Source: Bacteroidota bacterium (lineage in GTDB: Bacteria; Bacteroidota; Bacteroidia; Palsa-965). From it: a DNA stretch of 63,291 nucleotides. The translations under genes were made by a program, and so were the position numbers. Positions 50,328-59,490 of the stretch are shown piece after piece (within the stretch, counting starts at the first letter, position 1; the number at the start of each line of letters is the position of its first letter). The DNA lies in NCBI GenBank assembly GCA_013298545.1, contig JAAFIA010000015.1, positions 1 to 63,291 of the forward strand, given 5' to 3'. Under the pieces are notes generated by a model. It had not been told where the DNA came from and made no database searches. It saw nothing but the letters and a program-made list of their open reading frames with translations.

Positions 50328-51110
50328 TTACAAACAACCCGTTCTTCCACCATCAACCGGAACATTAATACCATTGATATAAGCCGCCGCCGGACTAGCC
50401 AGAAACGCAATTGCCGCAGCCACTTCCGATGGATCGGCAAAACGTCCCGCTGGAATTTCTTCAATCATTTCATGCCTCAACGCATCCATCGACTTTCCTG
50501 TCTTCAGCGCTTTTGCTTCCAGCAAACTACTCAGCCGTTGTGTCGCTGTGGCACCTGGCAAAACATTATTTACCGTTATTCCAAAAGACGCCAATTCTAA
50601 CGAAAGCGTTTTCGACCAATTGCCAACAGCTGCACGAATCGTATTCGAAACACCTAAGCCTTTCAGCGGTTGTTTTACCGAAGTTGAAATCACATTGATG
50701 ATGCGACCAAATTTTTCTTGTTTCATGCCCGGCAATACCGCTTGCACCAACAAATGATTGCACAATAAATGATTCGAGAAAGCCGTCAAAAACTCATCTG
50801 GTTTCGCTTCCGTAATCGGCCCGCCCGCAGGCCCACCCGTATTGTTCACCAAAATATGAATGGCGCCGCGCGTGCGCACATACACATCCACCAAGTCATA
50901 CAATTTTTGTGGCTCACCGAAATCGGCAATAATGTAATCGTGCTTACCAACTCCACCCAATTGCTCCATCGCCGTTTTTAAACGCGCTTCATTACGCGCC
51001 ACCAACGTTACCGAAGCACCCAGCAAAGCCAATTCCTGCGCCGCTGCACGGCCAATCCCCTGCGAACTTCCGCACACCAACGCGCGTTTACCTTCCAAAT
51101 TTAAATTCAT
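50328..51110 (-). CDS. Short-chain dehydrogenase/reductase with atypical active site
   Basis: Rossmann-fold protein of 260 residues. The cofactor motif is GSSQGIGRAAA at about 15-25, then NNTGGPAGG at about 91, and a C-terminal ASPAAAYINGINVPVDGGRTG. At the catalytic position the usual Tyr-x3-Lys is replaced by a LGVSNTIRAAV stretch, while Ser is kept (NVISTS). I know a FabG-like SDR subfamily with this N/S-x3-R pattern, so the annotation '3-oxoacyl-ACP reductase' should be treated with care. It is the last gene of the HAO/TMTC/ACMSD run, 12 bp after ACMSD. Confidence 0.85.
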   Translation of the reverse strand: MNLNLEGKRALVCGSSQGIGRAAAQELALLGASVTLVARNEARLKTAMEQLGGVGKHDYIIADFGEPQKLYDLVDVYVRTRGAIHILVNNTGGPAGGPITEAKPDEFLTAFSNHLLCNHLLVQAVLPGMKQEKFGRIINVISTSVKQPLKGLGVSNTIRAAVGNWSKTLSLELASFGITVNNVLPGATATQRLSSLLEAKALKTGKSMDALRHEMIEEIPAGRFADPSEVAAAIAFLASPAAAYINGINVPVDGGRTGCL

Positions 51111-51122
51111 GCTGTTTATGTG

Positions 51123-52133
51123 TTAGAGAAATGATTTTTTATCCATGTTCAACCACTCCAAGGCCGCACCGCTCAAGAGCAATTCTTTTTTCGCATCTGG
51201 CCATTGCATTCCACGAATCAATGTGCCCGGAATATTTTCGCCCAACGGAAACGGATAATCGCTTCCAAGAGCCACGCGATTTGCACCAAACTGATCTACC
51301 ACCACATCCAACATCCGCGGATCATGCACCAAACTATCAATCCAGAATTTTCCTAAATAATCAAGCGGACGAACCGAATTATCCACCGCACACAAATCAG
51401 GACGACAATCAAAACCATGCTGCACACGACCCACTGTTGCCGGAAACGAGCCACCACCATGCGCAAACGCAATACGAAGCGTTGGGAGTTTTTCTAAAAC
51501 ACCACCAAACAACAACGAACAAATTGCCCGCGACGTTTCTGCTGGCATACCCACCAACCACGGCAACCAATACTTCTGCATGTGCTCCTCGCCCATCATT
51601 TCCCACGGATGTACAAACACCGCCATGTCCAATTCTGCACAAGCCGCAAAAATTTCGAGGTACTCTGGCTCATTCAAATTTCGTTGGTTGATATTTGTAC
51701 CAATCTGTACGCCCTTCAAGCCAATTTTTTTGCACCGCTCCAATTCCTGAATCGCAAACGCTGTATGCTGCATGGGCAAAGTCCCCAAGCCCATAAACCG
51801 TTTCGGATAACGCGATACAATATCTGCAATGTGATCATTCAAAAATTTCGATAGCTCCAAACAATCTTGCGGCTTTGCCCAGTAACTAAACATCACCGGA
51901 ACAGTTGATAACACTTGAACATGCACACCATGCCCATCGCACTCGTGCATACGCGTTTCCGCGCTCCAACAATTGTCATCAATATCGCGGAAAAACTTTC
52001 CATCATCGCGCATCATCCGCGCACAACAAGGCTTATAATGATCGAGCGTAATAAAACCACCATACCCAAATTTCTCTTTCCAGTTGGGAATATGTTCCGG
52101 CAAAATATGCGTATGAATATCGATTGTAAGCAT
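51123..52133 (-). CDS. Amidohydrolase, aminocarboxymuconate-semialdehyde decarboxylase (ACMSD) type
   Basis: Metal-dependent decarboxylase of 336 residues. ACMSD converts 2-amino-3-carboxymuconate semialdehyde, the product of 3-hydroxyanthranilate dioxygenase, to aminomuconate semialdehyde. Ligand motifs: DIHTHILPEH (His-x-His), AVFVHPWEM, IAFAHGGGSFP, and the Asp in ALGSDYPFPLGE. The match across DGHGVHVQVLSTVPVMFSYW and the nearby dioxygenase gene support ACMSD over other amidohydrolases. It starts 5 bp before... the TMTC-like gene stop, i.e. the two are separated by 5 bp and likely co-translated. Confidence 0.9.
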   Translation of the reverse strand: MLTIDIHTHILPEHIPNWKEKFGYGGFITLDHYKPCCARMMRDDGKFFRDIDDNCWSAETRMHECDGHGVHVQVLSTVPVMFSYWAKPQDCLELSKFLNDHIADIVSRYPKRFMGLGTLPMQHTAFAIQELERCKKIGLKGVQIGTNINQRNLNEPEYLEIFAACAELDMAVFVHPWEMMGEEHMQKYWLPWLVGMPAETSRAICSLLFGGVLEKLPTLRIAFAHGGGSFPATVGRVQHGFDCRPDLCAVDNSVRPLDYLGKFWIDSLVHDPRMLDVVVDQFGANRVALGSDYPFPLGENIPGTLIRGMQWPDAKKELLLSGAALEWLNMDKKSFL

Positions 52134-52138
52134 GATTA

Positions 52139-54055
52139 TTATCGTTTAAATTTTGCCGGATTCAATTGTGCCGCCTTCGCTTTGTAAGCCGAACCTGTTG
52201 CTTTATCGCCTTTGAAATCGTAGGTTATACCAATGTAATAATACGCCTCCGCATAATCCGGTTTTAAATCAATCGCTTTTTGAAAACAGGCAATCGCTTG
52301 GTCGTGATGCCCTGCTTCGCCATGAATAGCACCCAAATTAAAATACGCATCCGTAAAATATGGATTGAACTGAATCGCTTTCTCAAATTGCTCCTGCGCT
52401 TCCGCCATACGCTTCTGCCCAAAAAGTAAGGTTCCGTAATTGCTCCGATACAAAGACACTGAAGGGGCAATTTCAATGGCTTTTTTGAAATACATTTCCG
52501 ACTTCTCCTTTTCTCCATTACGCATGTGGATGCGCGCCAGTTGACCAAGTGCTTCAGGAAACTTCGGATAGATTTTCAACGACTGCTCCAATTCTGAAAT
52601 CGCCAAGTCGTTGTATTTTTTTTGCTCCTCTTTACTTTTCGTGGCCAAGAAATTATCCAACGAAACATAATTTCCTAAATAAAAATGTGCCCGTGCACTG
52701 TTTGGCGCATTCTTCACATCGGCCGTATGCAAGGTCAAATTACTTTCCCAGTCCGCATTCCGCGAAACTGTTTTCCAACTATACAGCAAACACACCACAA
52801 CAACTGGCCAAACAAAAAATCCATTGCGACTAAAAAAAGATGCGAGTTGTGTTTCTTCTGAAACTTCGCGCTTCATCAATGCTGCCAATTTTACAAGCAA
52901 AGCCACACACGCAATCGAAAAAGCAAGCGATGGTACAAACATCAAACGCTCCGCAAAATTTGTCCCGATTAAGGTTACAAGATTTGATACAATTGAAACC
53001 GTAATTACAAAAAACACAATCGCGAACGCCAATAATTCTTTGCGCTTGTAAGAACGAACCGCATAAAAAATCATACCACCAAACAACACCAACGAAAGCA
53101 GGAAACGCCAATCGCCAAACGATTCCAACAACTGTATTTCTGCAAACGAATGATCGGACGAAAGCGGATCGGGCCAAACCATGCGCCACACATACAAACC
53201 CAACAAGTAAATAGCCGTTGCATAACGCATGCCAACATTCGGCGCGCCCACCAAGATGTTTTCTGTAATCGTTGCGCTGTCCGTTGCGCGCATGCCAATG
53301 ACCGAAAGGCGGAACAAAAAGAAAATCACCGCCGCACCAACAAAAATGCTCAGAATACGCACATAATCTTTCTTCTCCGCCTTACTAAAAAAATACATCA
53401 TGGCCGGAACAATAGCCAAAAACGTAATCGCCGACTCTTTTGAAAACAACGACAGCAGATACAAGCCTCCAGCAAAATACGAAGCCAATTTATTCCCCTC
53501 CGATAAATAACGATGCAAAAATTTGAGCGACAACACAAAGAAAAACAAGCCCATAATTTCATCGCGGCTCTTGATGTTTGCCACCACTTCGGTATGAATC
53601 GGATGTGCCGCAAAAAGCGCAGTAATTAAAAACGAAATCAACAAATGCCCAGTGTACAAATACAAAACACGGAAAAGCAAAAAAATCGTCAACGCATAGA
53701 ACAACACATTCACAAAATGACTCAGGCCCGGCGAATCGGGTGCCATGCTCCATTCAATAGCAAACATCGCCTTCGACAAAGGACGATACAGCGAAGCATC
53801 CGCATTCAAAGAACCTTCACGATACGATGAAAAGAAAATTTTCGGAACAGCACTGATGCCCTGTTGTGTAATTTGATTCTCTTTAATGATCGAGTAATCA
53901 TCGAGTACATACGCATGACTCAACGTATTGAAATAAAGTAAAAACGCAAAAATGCCAAGCAGCCAAGCTAGCGTTTTGACCAACTTAGTTGAATCGGCAA
54001 CCGTTTTACGGCCCGATTTGTTTTTAGCAGACGATTCGTTTTTTTGTTTGCTCAT
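52139..54055 (-). CDS. TMTC-like multi-pass membrane protein with C-terminal TPRs
   Basis: Protein of 638 residues. About 10-11 membrane segments occupy residues about 30-430 and TPR repeats fill about 450-620 (AISELEQSLKIYPKFPEALGQLARIH, FKKAIEIAP, FEKAIQFNPYFTDAYFNLGAIH, FQKAIDLKPDYAEAYYYIGITY). The first luminal/periplasmic loop has an Asp-Asp (HAYVLDDYSIIKENQI) as in GT-C glycosyltransferases, and the layout resembles eukaryotic TMTC O-mannosyltransferases. The enzymatic role is inferred from architecture only. The ATG at 54055 overlaps the stop of the upstream dioxygenase gene by one base (TGATG). Why it sits inside a tryptophan-degradation cluster is unclear. Confidence 0.8.
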   Translation of the reverse strand: MSKQKNESSAKNKSGRKTVADSTKLVKTLAWLLGIFAFLLYFNTLSHAYVLDDYSIIKENQITQQGISAVPKIFFSSYREGSLNADASLYRPLSKAMFAIEWSMAPDSPGLSHFVNVLFYALTIFLLFRVLYLYTGHLLISFLITALFAAHPIHTEVVANIKSRDEIMGLFFFVLSLKFLHRYLSEGNKLASYFAGGLYLLSLFSKESAITFLAIVPAMMYFFSKAEKKDYVRILSIFVGAAVIFFLFRLSVIGMRATDSATITENILVGAPNVGMRYATAIYLLGLYVWRMVWPDPLSSDHSFAEIQLLESFGDWRFLLSLVLFGGMIFYAVRSYKRKELLAFAIVFFVITVSIVSNLVTLIGTNFAERLMFVPSLAFSIACVALLVKLAALMKREVSEETQLASFFSRNGFFVWPVVVVCLLYSWKTVSRNADWESNLTLHTADVKNAPNSARAHFYLGNYVSLDNFLATKSKEEQKKYNDLAISELEQSLKIYPKFPEALGQLARIHMRNGEKEKSEMYFKKAIEIAPSVSLYRSNYGTLLFGQKRMAEAQEQFEKAIQFNPYFTDAYFNLGAIHGEAGHHDQAIACFQKAIDLKPDYAEAYYYIGITYDFKGDKATGSAYKAKAAQLNPAKFKR

Positions 54056-54573
54056 CACGCTTGAACAGGCGGTTGCATAACCGTTTGGCAATGCTTACAC
54101 GTACGCAACGTTTCGCTACCATAAAACGTTTTAAATACCGATTGAAACTGCGACATAATATCGGTTAGCGTAAAATACTCTTCGTACAATTTAGCATTGC
54201 AGCTTTCGCAAAACCACAACAACCCATCCTTTTCAGTATCGCGACGTTTACGCTCCATAACTAAGCCAACCGTATTCGGCCCGCGCATGGGGCTGTGCGG
54301 AACTCGCGGTGGCAAAAGAAAAATATCGCCTTCTTTGATGTGTACATCAACCGCTTTCCCATCTTCTTGAATGCGCACCATCACATCACCTTCCAATTGA
54401 TAGAAAAATTCCTCGCTCTCGTTGTAATGGTAATCTTTACGCGCATTCGGCCCGCCAACCACCATCACAATAAACTCGGCGTCTTGATACACAACCTTAT
54501 TGCCAACAGGCGGTTTCAGCAGATGACGGTTTTCGTCGATCCATTTTTTAAAGTTGAACGGGCGGGTGATCAT
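54055..54573 (-). CDS. nbaC: 3-hydroxyanthranilate 3,4-dioxygenase
   Basis: Cupin-fold iron dioxygenase of 172 residues that opens the ring of 3-hydroxyanthranilate in the kynurenine pathway. Visible are NFKKWIDENRHLLKPPVGNKVVY, the cupin metal region RKDYHYNESEEFFYQLEGDV (His, Glu) and LPPRVPHSP (His). A C-terminal rubredoxin-like second iron site is formed by CESCNAKL and CKHCQ, typical of bacterial enzymes. The ATG at 54573 gives the standard start. Its product is the substrate of the ACMSD-like protein encoded two genes downstream; kynureninase and KMO are not in the window. Confidence 0.95.
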   Translation of the reverse strand: MITRPFNFKKWIDENRHLLKPPVGNKVVYQDAEFIVMVVGGPNARKDYHYNESEEFFYQLEGDVMVRIQEDGKAVDVHIKEGDIFLLPPRVPHSPMRGPNTVGLVMERKRRDTEKDGLLWFCESCNAKLYEEYFTLTDIMSQFQSVFKTFYGSETLRTCKHCQTVMQPPVQA

Positions 54574-54601
54574 GGTGTGGTGGATTTTGGATGCGTTGAA
54601 A

Positions 54602-55330
54602 TTACACAATTGGAGGAACAGGTAGATAATCAACTTGCGAGAAATGCCTCTGGCTCGTTCCATTAAATGCTTTGATTAATGCTTCACGCATTTCGGGAAC
54701 ATCTTCAAAAGCGCGATACCAGATAGAAAAAAAACCTCTTGATTGGGCTTGAAAACAAATATTATCAATCAGCATGTTATCCTTTTTAGGTGCCTCACCC
54801 CAACATTGTCTTGCACTTCGCACATGAATAATGGCCTCGTAACGTTCTTTCCAACGATAATCTGTTGCTCGATTATTTACTTTTAGAATATCTAAACCAA
54901 CTAGTTCAATTGTAGCCTTCGCCATTGTTTCTTCCACACTCCCTTTTACTAATGAAGTTGAAGGAATTGCAATTGCTCCATCATAAGTCTCGCCTTTCCT
55001 CCGAAAAACCTTTTCTATGTAAGCAAACGCTAAATGTGTGTTGTGCATATCGGGCAAAAGATGCGTTGTATGTGAAGTTGGTTTATCCGATTTCGTTAAA
55101 TTACATGGCCCGCAAGCAAGAAGCATATTCGTCCAATCTACTTTTCGAGTTGGATCTAATGACTTTGGCGAAACATGTTCGACTTGTGGTGAAAACGTAA
55201 TTTTCATATTACAGTAAGAACAATAAGAACCAATACGATCAATCAAATCCTTACGCCAATGCGTATAGTTACTGACCGTTTTATCAATGCCTTTTTCTTT
55301 CGGGATAGTCCCACGATCGATTGGTCTCAT
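54602..55330 (-). CDS. ptuB: HNH endonuclease, PtuB-like (TIGR02646 type)
   Basis: Protein of 242 residues that starts MRPIDRG, the typical opening of retron/Septu-associated HNH proteins. The nuclease centre is IGSYCSYCNMKI (Cys37, Cys40), QVEHVSPKS (His52) and LLACGPCNLTKSD (Cys73, Cys76, Asn77). The rest (about 95-242) is helical and unassigned. It begins one base after the stop of the ATPase gene, so the two form a pair as in Septu defence systems (PtuA ATPase plus PtuB HNH). Its A+T-richer codon use differs from the kynurenine genes just downstream. Its stop is 28 bp before the HAO start. Confidence 0.8.
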   Translation of the reverse strand: MRPIDRGTIPKEKGIDKTVSNYTHWRKDLIDRIGSYCSYCNMKITFSPQVEHVSPKSLDPTRKVDWTNMLLACGPCNLTKSDKPTSHTTHLLPDMHNTHLAFAYIEKVFRRKGETYDGAIAIPSTSLVKGSVEETMAKATIELVGLDILKVNNRATDYRWKERYEAIIHVRSARQCWGEAPKKDNMLIDNICFQAQSRGFFSIWYRAFEDVPEMREALIKAFNGTSQRHFSQVDYLPVPPIV

Positions 55331-55331
55331 C

Positions 55332-56621
55332 TTATAATCCTTTCGCCATTCTATTCATTTGGAGAAAGGCACGCAAAGCCGGATCTGAAATATGCTCTTC
55401 GCGCTTTTCCAACTCCTCAACCAATACTTTTTTATCCTTTTCACTATTCGTATTACTAGCTTTCTCTAATAACTCTAAATAGCCTTTTGACATTTCTTCT
55501 TTTTCTTCGTTCGCTGTTGCGTAAACGTCCTCTACACCCATAAATTCAGCTGTTTCTTGTAAGGATAATGACTGTGGATTAACATCCGCATCTTCATCTA
55601 AATTAATCACTTGACCCTCTTTCAACGACTGAACAATAAAAGGCGAATGCGTTGTTACAACAAACTGAATATTAGGAAATCCATCTTGAATATCATTGAC
55701 AATATGTTTTTGCCAAGTAGGGTGAATATGTAAGTCTAATTCATCAATCATAACCACACCTTTGCTTTTTTCAACTGCTTCAATTCCTAGATGATTGTTT
55801 AATACAATACACCGAAAAGCCAATTCAGCTATAATTTCAACCATGATTTGAATTCCATCACTATGAAAATACGAAGGCAATCTATCGGATTTTTTTTGAT
55901 TTGGAAACTCAACCGCAAAGACCAAATAAGGCGCTTCAAAATCAACATCTTTTATCATTGGCAATGCCTTTTGGAGAGCCTGATAAAAAGCCTCCTTTGT
56001 TCCCTTAGTTTCTTTTCCTGCCAGTAATCGATTATGATAACCATTCAGCCAATTATGATACTGAAACTTGGAAGAACGCATGTCCAACCAATCAGCATAG
56101 CCATGACGAAATATATTTATCCCCGTATATGGTTCTGTAACACGACCACTTCCCCAAAAACGATCTGTACCAAAATATAAAATCACAGGCAAATCAATCG
56201 TTTGACGATGCTCCAGTATTTTTTCCCTTGCTTCAATCGCTAAGTTCCTCGCCTTACCAACATCAGCATCACTTGAAGATGTTTTTGATCCAATTGCAGG
56301 AATTCTCCGACACCATTTTAATCCATCGATTCCATGTATTTCACCTTCTGCAAAAACACCTACTGGCGCACATTCTTTCAAATAAGAACCACGATCTTCT
56401 AGCTTAATTTCTTCTACACGAACTTCTAAAGGATGAATATGTCGTTTTGATGTTTCGTTAATCCCAAGAAGATATGTTCCAGCGGCAATCCGTAGCCCTT
56501 GCAAAATCGTTGACTTACCTTTTCCATTCACTCCAATAACCGCAGTGAATAGACTTGGAAAATAAATCGTCTTCCAATCGATATTACGGAAATTCTCCAG
56601 TTCTAACTTTGTAATACGCAT
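55332..56621 (-). CDS. ptuA: AAA family ATPase, PtuA-like
   Basis: SMC/RecF-type ATPase of 429 residues. Walker A GVNGKGKST lies at 30-38 after the family start MRITKLELENFRNIDW. A SDG signature-like element is at about 254-256, Walker B VVMIDELDLHIHPTW at 289-303, and the His switch VVTTHSPFIVQSL at 321-333. An acidic/Lys helix region follows (about 380-420). The pairing with an HNH gene one base downstream is the Septu (PtuAB) arrangement, which restricts phage. No reverse transcriptase or retron RNA was seen in the 152 bp upstream. A+T-rich relative to neighbours. First gene of the co-directional run to 50328. Confidence 0.8.
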   Translation of the reverse strand: MRITKLELENFRNIDWKTIYFPSLFTAVIGVNGKGKSTILQGLRIAAGTYLLGINETSKRHIHPLEVRVEEIKLEDRGSYLKECAPVGVFAEGEIHGIDGLKWCRRIPAIGSKTSSSDADVGKARNLAIEAREKILEHRQTIDLPVILYFGTDRFWGSGRVTEPYTGINIFRHGYADWLDMRSSKFQYHNWLNGYHNRLLAGKETKGTKEAFYQALQKALPMIKDVDFEAPYLVFAVEFPNQKKSDRLPSYFHSDGIQIMVEIIAELAFRCIVLNNHLGIEAVEKSKGVVMIDELDLHIHPTWQKHIVNDIQDGFPNIQFVVTTHSPFIVQSLKEGQVINLDEDADVNPQSLSLQETAEFMGVEDVYATANEEKEEMSKGYLELLEKASNTNSEKDKKVLVEELEKREEHISDPALRAFLQMNRMAKGL

Positions 56622-56751
56622 AGTCCTCTTTGAATGAAGTCAAATTTAAAAATTATATCTGTTTTGCCACTATTATCCTGTAACATTCCCCCCTTTTTCC
56701 CCGTCACACAACCATTTAACACATTTCGCGTCTATCTTCTCAGCGAAAGCC

Positions 56752-56759
56752 TAACTTTG
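56752..56759 (+). promoter_or_regulatory. -7 box of the DUF5686 gene
   Basis: TAACTTTG, a match to TAnnTTTG, 14 bp before the ATG at 56774; predicts a very short leader. No clear -33 element. Confidence 0.45.
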
Positions 56760-56773
56760 CACCACCTTTTTCA

Positions 56774-59386
56774 ATGCGCCGGATTTTACTCGTTTTTTTG
56801 CTTACTCTTTTTGCACTCACCGCTAACGCAGGTGTTGTGAAGGGAATTGTACGCGATGAAAACAACCAACCGCTTCCCTACGTTTTTGTCCTGCTTAAAA
56901 ATTCTACCTACGGTATCAACACCAACCTCAATGGCGCCTATTTCCTCGAATTAAAACCAGGCACACACACCCTCGTCTTTTCCCAACTCGGTTACGAAAC
57001 ACAAGAACAAGTTGTAACCATCCTAGCTGGCAAAACTACGCTGCTCGATGTGAGCATGAAACCAACCTCCAAAGAACTCGGCGCCGTAGAAATTACCGCC
57101 CGCGGCGACCGCGACAAAGGCAAGGAAATCATGAAAAAGGTGATTGATAACCGCGACAACTATTGGAGCCGCGTTCAGAATTACAAATGCAATACCTACC
57201 AAAAATCATCCCTCGAAAAAATTCTCATCAAACCCTCAAAAGTTGATTCTTTAAAAAAAGACACCATTGCTCCTGAACCGCCCAAAGCAGCAGAAACCGA
57301 TACCACAAAAGCTAAAAAAGGAAAGAAGAAAAACAAAAAAGACACCGAGCTTGAGGAAGAAATAAAACAAAAACAACTCAACCTCATTGAATCCATTTCC
57401 GAAACCTATTTCCGCGCTCCAGGAACATTCAAAGAAAATATTCTGGCCTATCATGATTTTTCTGAAAAGCGCAGTTACAGCGGCGGCGGTGGTGGTGGTG
57501 GCTCGTTTGAATACGGCGAACACGAAATCGCACCCGTTCAATACTCCAACGACAATCCCTATTTATTAATCAGCGACGCGCAAAGTATTGATTTTAATTT
57601 TTACCGCAATCAAATTGATGCGCCCGCCCTCAGCTCCCGCCCGCTCCTCTCGCCCGCCGCTGCCACCGCTTTTTTAAGTTACCGCTTCGAGTTTCTTGGC
57701 TCTTTCGACGAAAACGGAAAAACCATTCACAAAATTGGTGTTCTCCCACTTTTCAAATCCGATGCCCTTTTTTCGGGAAGCATTTTTATTCAAGACAGCA
57801 CTTGGGCAATCGTCTCTGTCAACCTCAGCATCAATCCCGATGTGCTCCTCTTCTGCAAAGAATTTCGCGTCATTCAAGACTATTCCGAAGTTGCACCAAA
57901 CACCTTCCTACCCATTCGCCGCGAATTTCTTTACACCATTCGCGAAGGCAAATACAATATTCTCGGAAACACACGCGTCGATCATTCCAACTACCAACTC
58001 AATATCGAAATTCCCAAAAAATTATTTACCGACGAAGTCAAACACTTTCAGCCCGACGCATTCGACAAAGACAGCGCATATTGGGTCGATAACCGCACCA
58101 TTCGACTCGAAGAAAAAGAAATTGCCTACATCCACGTCGTCGATAGTTTGCAAGCACGCTACAAAAGTCCCGAATTTTTAGCCGAGAAAGATTCTGCAAA
58201 CAACGTCATCAACGTTTGGAGTTTTTTACTCAACGGCGTTTACCACATCAACCGCGCCAAAGGAATTGATTATTACTTCGATCCGCTCATTGCACAAGTT
58301 CAGCCATTTGGTGTTGGCGGCTACCGCCACCGGCTTGGCGCGCATTTCAACAAAGATTTTAAAAACGGCAAATACCTCGAAACCGATGGGCAAATTGATT
58401 ACGGTTTTCTCAATAAAGATGTGCGCGGAAAAGTTGGCGTTGGTTTAACATACTATCCTTTACGCTTCGTCAGAACATTCGTCCGCTTCGGCGATTTCTA
58501 CGATATGGTAAACACGTTTGCATCACTCGAATCAGTTTTTAGTCGAAGCAACTATGTGCGCTGCCGCGAAATCAGTGTGGCCCAACGCATGGAAATTGTC
58601 AACGGACTATTTGGCGAAATAACACTCGAATACAGCGATCAGTTTCCCATCACCGGATTGCGTTTAGAACAATGGTCAACTACACTTTTTGGATCGCTCA
58701 ACATACCAGCCGATTTTCAACGCTACGTCAAATCGGAAGTTCGACTCGAATTGAAATACCGCTTTCGTCAGAAATACATCATCAAGAAAAACAAAAAAAT
58801 AATTCTCGGCTCTAAATTTCCTGAAGTTCGATTCCTTTACCGCAAAGGCATTCCAGGCGTATTCAACAGCGAAGTTAATTTTGACTACATCGAATTTAGT
58901 TCTATCGACGAATTAAAACTCGCACGTTTTGGAACCAGTTCTTGGTCGGTACTTGCAGGCGCATTTGTCAATAAAAAAGATTTACGCTTGCTCGAATACA
59001 AATACTTCCGTGGGTCCGACTCGTTTATTTTCTCCGACCCGCTTCGCTCGTTTCAATTGCTCGGACGCACGCTCAACACACCCGATGCGTTTTTCCGCGT
59101 CAATTACATTCATCACTTTGAAGGCTTGATGGGCAATAAAATTCCGTTGTTCAACAAATTAAAAATCACGGGTGTTGTGGGTGGTGGCGTGTTGCTTATC
59201 CCGAGTGCAAACTTTAATCACCAAGAAATTTTTGTGGGTGTCGAGCGTATTGTTCGCATCCGCAAACAACTTTTCCGCTTCGGTGTTTTTGCTGTAACCG
59301 CCGACAATAGTTTAGACAAGCCGCAGATTACCTATAAGTTTGGTATTGGATTCTACAATACCTACACACGCAAGTGGAGCTATTAA
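56774..59386 (+). CDS. DUF5686 and carboxypeptidase-regulatory-like outer-membrane protein
   Basis: Outer-membrane protein of 870 residues with a signal peptide (1-19, ending TANA). A CarboxypepD_reg-like domain spans about 20-105 (VKGIVRDENNQPLPYVFVLLKNSTYGINTNLNGAYFLEL). A DUF5686 region follows (KEIMKKVIDNRDNYWSRVQNYKCNTYQK). A highly charged Lys/Glu insert (about 165-205) and an eight-residue Gly run (about 237) interrupt it. The C-terminus is a large barrel ending YTRKWSY. The family is wide in Bacteroidota but functionally uncharacterised. It lacks a plug domain, so it is not a TonB-dependent receptor. It is divergent from the PtuA-like gene. Confidence 0.88.
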   Translation: MRRILLVFLLTLFALTANAGVVKGIVRDENNQPLPYVFVLLKNSTYGINTNLNGAYFLELKPGTHTLVFSQLGYETQEQVVTILAGKTTLLDVSMKPTSKELGAVEITARGDRDKGKEIMKKVIDNRDNYWSRVQNYKCNTYQKSSLEKILIKPSKVDSLKKDTIAPEPPKAAETDTTKAKKGKKKNKKDTELEEEIKQKQLNLIESISETYFRAPGTFKENILAYHDFSEKRSYSGGGGGGGSFEYGEHEIAPVQYSNDNPYLLISDAQSIDFNFYRNQIDAPALSSRPLLSPAAATAFLSYRFEFLGSFDENGKTIHKIGVLPLFKSDALFSGSIFIQDSTWAIVSVNLSINPDVLLFCKEFRVIQDYSEVAPNTFLPIRREFLYTIREGKYNILGNTRVDHSNYQLNIEIPKKLFTDEVKHFQPDAFDKDSAYWVDNRTIRLEEKEIAYIHVVDSLQARYKSPEFLAEKDSANNVINVWSFLLNGVYHINRAKGIDYYFDPLIAQVQPFGVGGYRHRLGAHFNKDFKNGKYLETDGQIDYGFLNKDVRGKVGVGLTYYPLRFVRTFVRFGDFYDMVNTFASLESVFSRSNYVRCREISVAQRMEIVNGLFGEITLEYSDQFPITGLRLEQWSTTLFGSLNIPADFQRYVKSEVRLELKYRFRQKYIIKKNKKIILGSKFPEVRFLYRKGIPGVFNSEVNFDYIEFSSIDELKLARFGTSSWSVLAGAFVNKKDLRLLEYKYFRGSDSFIFSDPLRSFQLLGRTLNTPDAFFRVNYIHHFEGLMGNKIPLFNKLKITGVVGGGVLLIPSANFNHQEIFVGVERIVRIRKQLFRFGVFAVTADNSLDKPQITYKFGIGFYNTYTRKWSY

Positions 59387-59490
59387 TTTTTTTTATCGTT
59401 GATACAATAAACTTGAACTTGCTCCGTTTTTCATCGTCTTTTTTAGAAAAACTATGCCGCACAACTACTTCACCAAAACCGCCACGAAAC

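Noticed and set aside
56622-56773. Possible retron RNA upstream of the PtuA-like gene
   Set aside because: No inverted-repeat msr/msd structure and no reverse transcriptase gene nearby.
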